Below, in pieces: positions 39,700 to 53,400 of a stretch of DNA of 64,000 bases. The number at the start of each line of letters is the position of its first letter. The first letter of the stretch is position 1. Position numbers and translations under genes: made by a program. The notes under the pieces are model-generated. The model ran no database searches, had not been told where the DNA came from, and saw only the letters and a program-made list of their open reading frames with translations. This DNA comes from Siphonodentalium dalli (lineage: Eukaryota; Mollusca; Scaphopoda; Gadilida; Siphonodentaliidae): assembly GCA_032622095.1 (NCBI GenBank), contig CP136064.1:50104073-50168072 (forward strand). Direction: 5' to 3'.

Positions 39700-40560
39700 G
39701 TTCTATGTCTTTTTTTTATACCAGTGCAAGCAAAATTTTAAACTGCCATGTGTTGGGTTGGAGTGCCTCCAAAAGAGGTTGACCCAGTCGCTCGTTTTAT
39801 GCACTGGGTGATTGTTAAGAAAAATATATATGACTACATGTACATGTATCAGTATATGCAGAGTTCTTAACATTTGTTAAATGTTTTGATCTCAAGCTTG
39901 TATAGTTGATAAAAAAAAAACCCAAAAAATTATTATACTAGTACATATACCCAATATATTTTATTTGGCAGTTGCCAAATGTTTGCGAACAATTATTTCT
40001 GCGGAGAATGGGAAAACAAATTATACGTTAATTACATGATCTAATACCACTGAGTCTGTGAAATGTACTATATTTTTATTTATACGCCCGTTTAAAGAAA
40101 ACGGGACATATGTTATTGGTGACTGCTGAATGAATTATGATACCGGTACATCAAATCAATATATTTTGTTTGGTAATTGCAAAGTGTTTACTGGGCCAAA
40201 ATCCCTCCTCTGAAAAATAGGGAATTGTTTGTGGCGCAGTTATATATCGCCAGGTCTCCCGAACTTCCTACATTGTATTGCAGAAATGCTTTGGAACCTA
40301 CTCTTTCATTAATGAAAGATCACGTGCCAAGCATTACCCGATACATATGCATTGTTTTCCGGGGACCTAAAAAATGCAAATCAAATTCTAGATTTATTCC
40401 CCAGTCTCTATATAGGGGTTGCTGGCAAGCCACTTTCTGATGCCAGGTCCATATATCAGACAAAAGAAGTTGCAGACATTCTAGAGTTGCCAGTTCCTGA
40501 ATTGTTGCATATTATATTTGCAAACTGCCTGAAATTATACTCGTAGTAATTCCAAGTAAT
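39700..40560 (+). repeat. duplicated segment, copy 2
   Basis: Second copy of 37450-38455. Near its end a 64-codon frame (40352-40546) has protein-like composition with SLYIGVAGKPLSDAR and VADILELPVPELLHIIF. Copy 1 has only a broken version. It may be the C-terminus of a mobile-element protein; the family is not recognised. Confidence 0.75.
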
Positions 40561-40881
40561 TTCCATTTAAACAAAATTACTATCATAAACATAAATCATA
40601 TTAAATAGCCAGGTTCAGCCACAAATATTTGTGTTGACATTGCCAACGGTTGTCACCCGATCGAGTCAGGGATGCAAGGAAGGAGAGGGACACCAACATT
40701 GTCAAAAATATATAAATTAGTTTTCGCGCCGATGTCCACCAAATTGATACACCTTCTTATCCATGATACGAGGAATCTAATCGTTTGATTTAAAGACGCC
40801 ACCAAATTGGTGCCGTTTGTGTGAGAGATGGGGGGTAATAACTATGGTAGGAATTTGTTTATATTGGTACAAGTACCACAG
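40561..40881. other. no gene; upstream flank of the FReD exon
   Basis: Repeated CGATGTCCACCAAATTGAT-like strings occur here and again near 41230 and 41500. Nothing coding is seen. Confidence 0.4.
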
Positions 40882-41051
40882 CGCAGTTGCCGGTAACAAG
40901 CGTACCAGTCACTCGGGTCCCCAGAATAGACTGTTATGATCTCATGAATCGTGGAATAACTTCCAGTGGCATCCACTTTGTCGATCCCTGTGACAACGAG
41001 ACTGCGCTGCGCGTGTATTGTGACCAAAGACTGGATTCGGATGGCTGGTTG
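40882..41051 (+). CDS. fibrinogen-related domain (FReD) exon, isolated
   Basis: After CCACAG (acceptor, 40876-40881) an open segment encodes a short linker, then IDCYDLMNRGITSSGIHFV, a DPCDNET segment and RVYCDQ..DSDGWL, ending at GGTAAGC (donor GT at 41052-41053). This is the N-terminal block of the fibrinogen C-terminal domain (consensus DC-x-D..G..SG-h-Y..P..VYCDM..GGW); both conserved Cys and the Trp are present. Phases are 1 at entry and 0 at exit. FReD proteins are secreted, ligand-binding lectin-like molecules, greatly expanded in molluscs. The acceptor has a weak pyrimidine tract. No other FReD exon was found nearby, so this may be part of a gene with long introns or an orphaned exon. 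Confidence 0.7.
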
Positions 41052-41821
41052 GTAAGCAAACGCAAGTAACTTGACGCCACTTACTTAAATGTCCTAAACC
41101 AGTTCGATGTTACACTTACCAGTCGTTTAAACCAGTTGGGTTTTGGTGCCTGACGTCATTTACGTCAAGCATTATATTGGGATTATTAAAATTTTGTGCA
41201 TAAGTGGCGTAATAAACCGAAAGTTAGCAATTGGTGCCGATTACCATCAAACTTATATTTAAACATCTCCATTATACCATGCATGCATGAGTGTAATAGA
41301 CGTGGTTTAAATATGTCAATACTGGCGCCGTTCAAGTCATGCATGAGGGGAGTTGCACCAAAGCTGATACAAATATATTTAGCACTAATTTCCACAAATT
41401 CATACAGTTCTTCTCTAATGATACGATAAGTTAAATCATATTTAGTGCTGTTTGGGTCATGGATGGCGAGAGGAGATGCACTAGCATTGATAAGATTGTT
41501 TTATTCGCCGATATCCACCAAAGATATATATAGTCACCTCCCAGCCTCCCAGGCCATCTGCATATCGTTCTAAGGAGTTTTTGGCGTTAAATTTCAAAAT
41601 TCGACAAATGGTGACCAACTGAAGTCACTTGAACAATTATATCTTCTCAGCTGTCATATTTATATGGGGATGAGAATCAGGTCATTCATATAATGAGCTA
41701 GCAAAACAGATACATAGAAGACAGCATTAAAAGTATATTTATCATTCTTTTTAAGAGATACATATATCCTTGCCACAAATAAAGTTACAAATTGTCAAGA
41801 GAGATGGAAATGTATAGAAGT
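41052..41821. other. no gene recognised
   Basis: Searched for the next FReD exon (EFWLGN-type motif) without success. A partial local duplication of AAACCAGTT lies near 41096-41135. Confidence 0.4.
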
Positions 41822-43260
41822 TCTGTTCAAAAATAGTGGTCACAGTGTGCAGTCAAATATAGTTTCTTCTGAGATAAAAGAAAGCACAGCCAGTAGCACG
41901 TACAGGACTTTTCAGAATCCTCCAATACTGACATCTGACAAGCGTATATCTGCCCGATACAGAATCCTCCAATACTGACATCTGACAAGCGTATATCTGC
42001 CCGATACAGAATCCTCCAATACTGACATCTGACAAGCGTATATCTGCCCGATACAGAATCCTCCAACACTGACATCTGACAAGCGTATATCTGCCCGATA
42101 CAGAATCCTCCAATACTGACATCTGAGAAGCGTATATCTGCCCGATACAGAATCCTCCAATACTGACCTCTGACAAGCGTATATCTGCCCGATACAGAAT
42201 CCTCCAATACTGACATCCGAGAAGCGTATATCTGCCCGATACAGAATCCTCCAATACTGACCTCTGACAAGCGTATATCTGCCCGATACAGAATCCTCCA
42301 ATACTGACCTCTGACAAGCGTATATCTGCCCGATACAGAATCCTCCAATACTGACCTCTGACAAGCGTATATCTGCCCGATACAGAATCCTCCAACACTG
42401 ACATCTGACAAGCGTATATCTGCCCGATACAGAATCCTCCAATACTGACCTCTGACAAGCGTATATCTGCCCGATACAGAATCCTCCAATACTGACCTCT
42501 GACAAGCGTATATCTGCCCGATACAGAATCCTCCAATACTGACCTCTGACAAGCGTATATCTGCCCGATACAGAATCCTCCAACACTGACATCTGACAAG
42601 CGTATATCTGCCCGATACGGAATCCTCCAATACTGACCTCTGACAAGCGTATATCTGCCCGATACAGAATCCTCCAATACTGACCTCTGACAAGCGTATA
42701 TCTGCCCGATACAGAATCCTCCAATACTGACCTCTGACAAGCGTATATCTGCCCGATACAGAATCCTCCAATACTGACCTCTGACAAGCGTATATCTGCC
42801 CGATACAGAATCCTCCAACACTGACATCTGACAAGCGTATATCTGCCCGATACAGAATCCTCCAATACTGACCTCTGACAAGCGTATATCTGCCCGATAC
42901 AGAATCCTCCAATACTGACCTCTGACAAGCGTATATCTGCCCGATACAGAATCCTCCAATACTGACCTCTGACAAGCGTATATCTGCCCGATACAGAATC
43001 CTCCAATACTGACCTCTGACAAGCGTATATCTGCCCGATACAGAGGAGTTCTTTCATTTTAGAACACTCATCGCCCAACATAAACTCAAAATCTCGCTAT
43101 GTGTTGGCAGTCAGCCAGTATATAGCACCATGAACAGAGGAGCACCTGGACATTTATTGAAAACATCAAACATTAGTCTAACTCACTAGATTGATTGATA
43201 CATCTCTATGTAAACTGTCGTCTTTTATTTTTGCGAATAATGTGTTTATGATGTTCATGT
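41822..43260 (-). repeat. dispersed repeat containing a minisatellite expansion
   Basis: Minus-strand counterpart of 655-1021: CAGTGTGCAGTCAAATATAG at the left, TTATGATGTTCATGTTTTAA at the right. The two outer parts are nearly the same length as in the single-unit copy; the excess is the 24-unit array. Confidence 0.85.
41914..43041 (-). repeat. 47-bp minisatellite, exactly 24 units
   Basis: 1128 bp of head-to-tail 47-bp units beginning AGAATCCTCCAATACTGAC and ending CTGCCCGATAC. Variation is limited to a few sites (AATAC/AACAC, ACAT/ACCT, GACA/GAGA). Because the unit has no stop trinucleotide on the minus strand and 47 is not a multiple of 3, all three minus-strand frames stay open for about 382-389 codons with a 47-residue period; these are not evidence of a protein. 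Confidence 0.99.
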
Positions 43261-43361
43261 TTTAATCCGAATTAAAATATTAAAACAAAACAAAAATAAA
43301 AGTCAATTCCAACCACATCGATTGTATACGATTTAAAAACAATTATAACGTCTGAAGTATA

Positions 43362-43515
43362 CACAGTCGTAAATAAATAAAATACTTCTTTATTGGTGGG
43401 ACGGATTGATCAGTGACGCTGCATGTGAAAGTTGTGGTCACAGTCGTAAATAAATAAAATACTTCTTTATTGATGGGACGGATTAATCAGTGAGGCTGCA
43501 TGTGAAAGCTGTGGT
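43362..43515 (+). repeat. 77-bp tandem duplication
   Basis: Two copies beginning CACAGTCGTAAATAAATAAA at 43362 and 43439, about 93% alike. The second runs into the Cys-rich frame that follows. Confidence 0.93.
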
Positions 43516-44210
43516 GGTGGGTCTAATGTGAAATACACACAAGGAGACCAGTTTCTATGTGATCCATGCGAGAAGAAATTTGGAGGTGTTTCTTCTGCAA
43601 AAGTGCCGACAAAGCCGCAGTCGGTGGTGAATAAAACGAAAGAACCAGAGAAGCAAAATACTAAGGACAATGAACAAAAAACGATAATCATAAACCAACT
43701 ATTGTGTTTTGTATTAAACAAATTCTCTATGCTGACAACAGATGTCTTGATAAAACTGTAATCAATCCTTCGATGAAAACGAAATCGAAGAATCAGAACT
43801 GTTATATGATCTGACCACTAGGGAGAAAAGACTGGTGAAGCGGAAAGGACAGGACAAGAATGAGAAAAACCAGCGAGACATTTTTTGTCTTCTGCACGAA
43901 ACTGAACTTGATTCATTGCCAATATTCGTAGCATATATGACCTTAGTAAACTACCGCCCATAGATATCGACCACATGGACATATCAACATTGTCAAACGA
44001 AATATCACACGTAAAAGCCCAAGTGAGAGAACTGAGAACGATTTTCAGTGATGAAGGTAATGACCCACTTAATGGAAAGATTGTTGACAAAAAATAGTAT
44101 CGTTAATTCTTTGAAAAAAGACATTGTCGGGGAAATAAGTAAAGCAGTGAAGTCGATTCTGACACCAAGATCAGAGATTGAGACAGGGGTGGGGCCGTAA
44201 AAAAGTTGCG
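43490..44210 (+). pseudogene. Cys-pair / coiled-coil ORF remnant, possible 5' part of the BEN gene
   Basis: Starts with a two CxxC zinc-ribbon-like block (ACESCGGGSN..FLCDPCEKKFGG, about 43495-43585), followed by a Lys/Glu-rich region, then in another frame ESELLYDLTTREKRLVKRKG (43796-43855) and in a third LSKLPPIDIDHMDISTLSNE with ISHVKAQVREL (about 43942-44035). At least two frame changes make it look like a decayed LINE ORF1 or similar. A good phase-1 donor (GATGAAG|GTAATG, after 44056) would splice in frame to the exon at 44362, so the last segment could be a real exon of the BEN gene instead. Both readings remain open. Confidence 0.4.
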
Positions 44211-44361
44211 AGACGTGGGGGTGTTTTTTTTACATTGTCATTTTTTTTCATAAAATTTTAGACACCCACCCCAAAACCCCAAAGCTTTATGTTGGTCCCC
44301 TCTGTAAAAACTCAGTATGAGTTACAATGTATATAGATATCAAACTTTTGAAACATTTCAG

Positions 44362-44424
44362 CAAACAAGAAACTAGAGGACAGCAACACAGAACTGGTGT
44401 CCACAAACAGTCTGTTGTTGTCTG
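44362..44424 (+). CDS. BEN gene, coiled-coil exon A1 (63 nt)
   Basis: ATTTCAG|CAAACAAG ... GTCTG|GTATGTT. Phase 1-1, 21 residues of the type NKKLEDSNTELVSTNSLLLS with a leucine heptad pattern. Skipping or duplicating it keeps the frame. Confidence 0.78.
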
Positions 44425-47400
44425 GTATGTTCAACTATGTCATTTTGTTCATAATTTGTTGTCTTCTTTATAACATTTTCATAAATTGGAGGAATTAACA
44501 ATATAAAAATTATTTATTTCTATATTATTTTGAAATTTTATAAGATTGATTCGACATGGCTTTTAACTTTGTAATCACATTTGGAGACCACCCTACTGGT
44601 AGTAGGGTGACTACCCTAGTGGTGGTAGGTTGATAACATTTAAGTAAATACAATCTTAAACGAGTAATTTTGATGCTTTTTTTTCCATAACTACAACACT
44701 CTTGAAACATATTTCTAATATATGAACTATTTCCAGTATGTCATTGGCTAGACCATTGGCATTTGTTTATCAGCAACTTGAGCGTCTTGAGTGTTCCTTG
44801 CGTCATATCTGAAATTATCCAATATCTACCTTGAAATGAAACTCTTAAACACATTTTAGCAAAGAAAAAACTGGAGGACAATGTCCAAGAACTGGAAACT
44901 AGAAATGTTCAATTATTTTGTGGTATGTTGTTAGTTACAGTACTTTTACTTGAAGTTGTGATATTTTCATTAATTGTTAAAATATTTTTAACCATGTCAT
45001 TAATTAAAGTGTTCCACAATTTAAAATGTGATATTTGACTTAATGTCTTTTTAACACTTTCTTGACTGATATGCGCTGGTGCAGCATTAACTATATTGTG
45101 CCAGTCTCCTATATATCCCATAGGGAGCCTCACATATATGCATATAAGTGATGCACTGCCTTACAAGGTCAAGGTAAATATTGATAGGCCAATGTATTCT
45201 CTTCATAAAATGTTCATAAATTGGAGTTATTAACGATATAAATTGATTAATTTCTATAGTATTTTGAAATTTATAGCATTGATTCAACATGGCATTAAAC
45301 TTTGTAATCACATTTCGAGACCACCTTACTGGTAGTAGGGTGATAACATACTACTAGTATAAACAAAGAAAACATTAAAGAAGTTATTTTCATGATTTTT
45401 TTTATCCAATATTATAGCACTGTTGAAACATATTTCTAATTTATCACATAATTAATTCACAAAACCAGCTTCATAATTATTGGTAAGACACACGTGTAAT
45501 ATTAGTCAATTAGTGCGTGCAATAATTTCACGTTATAATTTAAACATGTTGTTTTTGTTGAGGTACCGACGTGTATTTGTGCTTAAGTTACATCTGGATT
45601 GTACTACAAAGTCTATTATTTTCAATAAAAGCGGAATAATTCTATATCTTTAGTTTGAATTATGTTGCATTCTAGGAGTGGGATGGGGGAAATGTTTCTT
45701 TGATTTCAGCTATTTTCTATCACTCTATAAACCATAGTATTTTTAATCATATATTATTTCATAGATTGTTATTAAATCCATATATCAAGGCACTGTAAAA
45801 AAAAATGTTGACTCAAAAATTAAATGGGCCTTTAACATGTATAATGTATGTGTAGAAGACACTGGCTCAGTATGAGTTACAATGTATATAGATATCAAAC
45901 TTTTGAAACATTTCAGCAAACAAGAAACTAGAGGACAGCAACACAGAACTGGTGTCCAGAAACAGTCTGTTGTTGTCTGGTATGTTCAATTATGTACTTA
46001 AGCACATATCATTCTTGTTCATAATTTGTTGTCTTCTTTATAACATTTTCATAAATTGGAGGAATTAACAATATAAAAATTATTTATTTCTATATTATTT
46101 TGAAATTTTATAAGATTGATTCGACATGGCTTTTAACTTTGTAATCACATTTGGAGACCACCCTACTGGTAGTAGGGTGACTACCCTAGTGGTGGTAGGT
46201 TGATAACATTTAAGTAAATACAATCTTAAACGAGTAATTTTGATGCTTTTTTTTCCATAACTACAACACTCTTGAAACATATTTCTAATATATGAACTAT
46301 TTCCAGTATATGTCATTGGCTAGACCATTGGCATTTGTTTATCAGCAACTTGAGCGTCTTGGGTGTTCCTTGCGTCATATCATTCATTTCAAAAATTGAA
46401 ATTATCCAATATCTACCTTGAAATGAAACTCTTAAACACATTTTAGCAAAGAAAAAACTGGAGGACGATGTCCAAGAACTGGAACCTAGAAATGTTCAAT
46501 TATTTTGTGGTATGTTGTTAGTTACAGTACTTTTACTTGAAGTTGTGATATTTTCATTAATTGTTAAAATATTTTTAACCATGTCATTAATTATAGTGTT
46601 TCACAATTTAAAATTTGAGATTTGACTTGGTGCATTATTAACACTTTAATGACTGGTGTTGTGCTGGTGCAGCATTAAATATATTGTGCCAGTCTCCCAT
46701 ATATCCCATAGGGAGCCTCACATACATGTACCTGTTTATAAGTACTATGGTACTTTAATAGAACAAAATATTATTTATGTTTTTCCTGTTGCACACACTT
46801 ATGTAATTATAAGACCAATGGTTGTAACTTCAAATTGCATACTTTTCAGATATTCACCCATAGTGGTAAGACCATAAATATATCCCAAGAACAATATTAA
46901 ATTGCTAAAATAAAATGTAAGGGAGCACTGGCTTATGAGTTATACGTGTTCATTCTTTGATATTGCCTTATTCCTTTGATATTTGCAGCCCTGTTAAATT
47001 GGAGAAGATTGCACAATATTTGCACTTAGAAGGCTTGAATATATATATCATCTTGGTCTCAAGTTCGAATATATAGATTTGACAAAAAATCTTATACATG
47101 TACCATACTGAAATGAAACTCTTCAAACTTTTTAGCTCAGAGTAAAGTAGAGGAACAGAAACAACAAGATAAACAGCAAGAAATTGGTAACTATTTACTC
47201 TTGAGTGCCTAATAGTTACACATGTATGTTTATATATTTTTTTTCAGATGAAATTTGAACCTGGACGTTCCTTAGTTGGCCCTGTACGTTTAATAATTTT
47301 TACCATGTCTGATATGTGAACCTGCCTAATTCTTTGATTATTCAAATGTCAATATGAACTGCTAATAAATAGAAGTACATATATATGTTTACTTCAGTTA

Positions 47401-50400
47401 ATGGGTACATATTTAACTTTATATTCACTAGTGTCTATTATTAATATTTACAATAAATTATTGTAAATGTTAGAGATAAACACATGATCAATTTGTACTA
47501 GTATAGGGGATATCTGGTACTCTTATAATTAAAGGTACTCAATCCGATTAAGCATCCCTAAAATACTATTTCTTTGGCTTCGTGGGGTAATAAATATTTT
47601 ATTCGAGTCATTTAGGAACCAACCTTTCAAAGCTCAGAGTGATGAGATATCGATTTTTGAAGTTTTGTTATTTCTATTCTTTCTGTCCCAGAACACGCCG
47701 TAAAAAGGATGTTCTCGGTCAAAATGGCGTTATTATTACCACTTGATTTTAGAGTTATCCATTTTCGTCCGTTTGAATAAGTGTATTTGTTGCAATTATT
47801 AGTACTAATCTCAAGAAAATTACCAATTTAGGGGCCATTATTAGAACACATCTCGAGAAAATTACAAATTTAAAAAATAAATATCTGATCATTCTGAGCT
47901 TTGATGGATGGGTTCCTCGACTCGAATCAAATACTCTATGGAACGCAAGCAAATCAACATCTCTTTTTTAAATAGATCTCAGGTATGACCTCTAGATGAG
48001 AACCACAGATTTTTCCCCATATTTGATCAAAAACATGGCCTCCAGTGACCATCGTAGATTTCACATTTGGATCAATCGCCCACATTAAATTTTATTTACA
48101 GACATAAATGTCTGTATTCAAACTTAAGACATGAATTTTGTATTTTCTTTACAGCCAGTCAACAGCGCAAACTTACATATATTGGAAGGGAATTGGGAAA
48201 GCCAATTGCTTTGCTGGGAAAGCCTTCACAACAGGTATATTATTCTTCAGAGAAAAGCTACTTATTCAAGACATATTGTGGACTTGTTGAGCAACTAACC
48301 AAGTGTTATTTAAGTTTTTGAATGATGAAAAATTAAAAAACTAAGTCTGATCAAATTTATTATGTTTTGTCCTACCGATTTGATAAAATATTATAAATCT
48401 TTATGATAATCAGTGTGATGTTGAAGAAAATTTTGTTAGTCTGAAATAGGCCTGTAATGATTCTGATAATGATTTCATTGTATTGGGGTACACTTTAAAA
48501 TGACGCATGTATCATATCGTGCCCATGTCTATCACGATATAGGAACATGATAGGCATGCGTAAAAGGGAAACCCCCTTTAATGTTGTCAAGTTTTACATG
48601 TACATCTATGTGTATTTGACTCAGCTACGGTAACTAACAATTAAACTGCGTTTCGGTTTAAAATAACTCTACCTCCAGGTGATTTTGATTGTCCAATTTA
48701 ATAAAAGATATCCAAATTGAGGAGTTACTTTTAGTTATCTGAGTGTTTTTCAATTCAACTAAATCTCTTGATATTTGGTACATGGTTCATATTTCTGAAG
48801 ACAAAGGCCAAGTTTGAATTTGGTCATGGTCCAATGAAATTTGAAAAAATGTATCCATATTAAAAAGCCACATTTCGGAGTATACGTAGTTGGCGGCCTT
48901 TTATTATGATTACTATGATTAGTTATATAAGACATTGTGGACAATTTCAACATTAAATTCTTAGTTAAATTGGGGAACACTTTTTCCAGGCCACTACTCA
49001 ATATACATGGACAATTTCCCAACCATCTCCCGACCAGTGTGTCCTTATAATCAATGTCATTGTGTATAGATGATATTCCAGAACAATATACCGGTATCTA
49101 AAGAGTGAAAGGAAGTCAGTTTAGACACTAGTAAAGAGGTTTTATTTTTGATTGACAGTATGAAAATTTAGTAACATAATGAACTTATTTTACCAAGGCA
49201 ATAGTATTGCCTAGGCAAACTGATGTTGTCTCTGCTTAATACCTGGGCTAATTCCCAGGGCTGTAAGTTCAGACTCAGTTCAGACTTACTAAAGTTATCA
49301 CCCAGAAACAAAAAAGACAAACAGACAGACATACTAATAACATACATTTTCAATATGTTTTTTTCAAAATAGGCATATAAAAATTGATCATCCTAATACA
49401 TCGTTATGTTTCTATTCTCTTTTAGACTATTGTCTTGGGACAATTGTTGGTGGACGCCAACCACCCAGAGCGATTTGCGGATGTTTTGGTGAACATCACA
49501 AGCCTGACCAAGGCACAAGCTGCTGCGAGTAGCAAACCCGACCCAGCAGGATATTTGTTTAATTCACTCATTGACATGCTGTTCAGCCAGGAAGAGCTGA
49601 GCATTAGCTCTGGTCTTGGTCTAAGGAAGAAAAAAACCAATGAGAAACCAAGTCTGGATAATAATAGATGGACTGCAGCAGAAGGTACATTTACGTACAA
49701 ATCATTATTAATTAGCTATAGGTTATTGGCTGCAATAAGTTGAATGCTACCTGCATCATAAGTAACAAAAGTCAGCCAATAAGTGAAAAACACAGCCAAT
49801 AAGTAAAAAAGTCGGCCAATAAGTAGAAAGGTGGCCAATAAGTCAATGGTAACGTAAATGACGTCATATGTATTTAGCTCAATCGGCATAGAATACTGGG
49901 TCAACAGAAGATAGATTACGCACATTTGAAGCATGTGTATTCTTAGTTATCGACAGTATTTTATTGAACCACGTGGTCTTTCTGTTTGTTGTGCAGAAAT
50001 TGTATTGCCGATGTGAATCGGAATCAGTTCGATTTTGAATTAATTCCTCGATCTATTTTAGTAAATAGCGCATATAATTTTGGTGTTGAATGGGTCACTA
50101 TGAATCAATCTGCTAAAATAAATGTTGAATGTTTTGCATATTGCTCACTATTTAGTGCTGTATATAAATAAATGCTCGGCTCACACATGCAGTGTTTTGT
50201 GTATAATATCACATTCATAATTTCATACTATCATTATACTATACTATTAGTATATTCTTGAACAAAATCAATATCCATTCATTTGTCCTCATTGTTTGAC
50301 ATGTGAATACACTTTCTTCATTTCAGAGTACATCAAGGCATTTTGCCGAAAGTGCGGATGGGAGGAGCTTACTCCAAAAGTTAGGCATAGAAAGTTGTCC

Positions 50401-53400
50401 TTGAAGATCACCAATGCAAGGCACCATAACAAAAAGGTGAGGGCAATTGAAATTATGTTTCATGTTCTCAATCAACACTTGTATCAGTTTAAATGGAGAT
50501 TTTGCACCCTGACATTAGAGTTGGCGAAAGATACAAGAAAGTGATCAGTTTTTACTTGGCAGCAAACTCTTTCCATTCACTGAGATTTCGACTGAGAAAG
50601 GATCAGTAACCAAGGATACACAATAAACACAATAGGTAAATTCACCTTGGGGATAATCGACTCACCAAATTTTTAACCCTTCTAGATTTACTACACCAGT
50701 CATGGGCCACTTACATCTTTATCGAGAAATACAAGCAACAACTAACTAAGGCGTTGTTAGGACTTGTCCAATCAGAATCAAGGAAAATGAGACAGTAAAA
50801 TAGAGGTTTAAATTATATCAAGATATATTATTATACATTTATTGCATAGTTTCGTGGTTGACACGAGGAATTGTCAACCCGAGGAAGTCAATATTCACCA
50901 AGGCATTAGGCCGAGGTGAATATTGATTTCCAATTAAGGGATGACGATTTCTCGTATCAACCAAGAAACAATTCAATAACTGTTTTATTATATGAAACAC
51001 GCTTTGATTGGACAAGACGTTGTGACGTTGAACGTCGCTGAGAAAACATGATCTTGTTTCATGTCTGATAATAAGTTATGTTAACCCCTAGCTGACGTAT
51101 CTGAAGTAACTCAGAACTGTTATTAACCTGTTGTTTCATTAATGAGGTGAACATCGTTGGATATCTCGATTTTTCGTTACGTTTTAACATAGGAATTGGG
51201 GAAGGAAACATATGATCATATAATAACAAGATTTGTTACATGATCCTACCCTTATTCCATTCAATAAACCCATTCTATAAATTGTGATATTAAATGTTGT
51301 GATATTAAATAGTGCCAGGTGACCTATGACTTCCGGTTTGTCGTCTTTATACATTCCGTATGCTACATCTCGTAATAATATGGTTTCCAATATTTTTTCC
51401 AATAAACTATAATGAATGAAGAGTTTGAAAAGTTATATCATTAAATATACGCCATTATTTGTCTGGGACTATTTCTTAAAGCGGCAAACAACTCATAGTT
51501 ACATGAAACTCCATCGCAGGTCTTATAGAAGCCGATGTTAGTTTCGCGTCCCATTTGTTGATTTATATATGTTTTCTCAAGGTTTTGGATCATGTTAAGA
51601 AATGGGTGTCGATTTGCTTGCGTTCCATAGAGTATGGATGCAAGTTGGTCTGACATTTTGTGTGGAACGTTCCACACATAAAAATGTCAGACCAACTTGC
51701 ATCCATACTCTATGGAACGCAAAGAAATCAACATCCATTACTTATATTTACACTCACACGAGTCAACTGGCAGATTAAAAGAGTTTTAAGCTCCCATTTC
51801 CAACGTTATTATCGTGTATCGGTGCAAGTTGCGTCTACACAAAAATGGATGCAAGTTGGGGGTAAGCACGCGACTTCATGTGACGTAAAGTCAACCAACC
51901 AACGTCCTGCATTCATGTTCCACAACGCGAATGCACGTGTGAGTGTAAATATTAATAAATAGAATCTACAACTCGTCCCAGTTTATAACATAATTTACAA
52001 AACTCGCAAAAGGCTCGGACCAGACCTAATTTACTGGACGAGTTCTGTAAATTCCGCTATAAACTGGGAACTCGTTGTAGATCCTCTATATATATGCTTC
52101 ACACCCATGAAATTTTTTTGTTCTATTTCAGGTTACTGCACCAGCTGTAACAGAAGAATGAGTTGATAAATCATAAATGTATATTATGTATTCAAACATA
52201 ATTAAATTCTACACATCATGGAAATAGCATCTTCATAAATCCCTTTTCTTCGTCATTTCAGACAAATGACTTCAATAATTCCTAGAGTTCCCATTTCAAG
52301 ATTTTCAAATATATCTCATATATACCTCTCTTTCCAGATCCTTGGAAGACTTGTTTTGGGTCATCAAAGGCTCTTTTTGTAGATTTATTTCTGAATACTC
52401 ATTTTGAAGACTCATTTTGAAGACTAATTTTTATCACTCATTTAGTCTTCTAAGATTAAAATAAGTCTTCAAAACAAGTCTTCGAAGACTAAATTAGGTC
52501 TTCAAAAGCTAAAATAAGTCTTCAAAATAAGTCTTCGAAGACTAAACAAAGTCTTCAAAATAAGTCTTCGAAGACTAAAATAAGTCTTCGAAGACTTAGC
52601 GCATTTAAATATTTCGCCCCATTTGAAGACTAAGCGAAAAGCGAAGACTAAGTAGTCTTCGAGGACTTAAAATAGAGCTTCGAAGCTTAATTTTCTCTAT
52701 TAGGTTCCATGTGAAGACTATTTTAGTCTTCGGAGTTGAAGACTACATGATCTTCATATTTGAAGACTTACTGAAGACTAGGGGAAGACTAGTGGAAGAC
52801 TAATATTTCGGTAAGGGGTAATCACACAAAAAATGGCATTATAAACGCTCTTTATTAGTTCCATATCAGGAATTCGCCAACAAAGAACGCTCTTTATGTT
52901 TACCATCATAATATAAACAAACACCAGAAAAGTTACTTTTTATGCTTTTGTTTACATAACAATGGTCAAATATATGACAATAACATACTGTTTATGCGAT
53001 ATTTCTTATTTGTATACGGACAAGTCTGTCTACATTTTGATGTTCTTTCTGTTTCTGGCGGTTTTTGACGGGTGGAAATATTTTTACAGGATACCCACCG
53101 CCAAGGCCAACCGTACCTTTAAGCCATAAAATGTTGATAAAAATTTCTCGCACTCAGCTGTCGAATGTTTACAAATGGATGCTACTTCTCAACTTTGACC
53201 TTTTACCGGTGGGTTGGATAAAAAGCTAGGAATCGGACCATATGGAACCATCGGCCGCTGGGGGTCCCATCTTCACGGGGACTAGATTTTTTCAAAGTGT
53301 AATAAGTAGCTGGTTCCGTGTACGTCTTCAAAACGACCTTTGCGTTCCGGATTACTGTGTGAGTGCCGGGTTTATTTGAATGTTTAGCATCATTAACAGC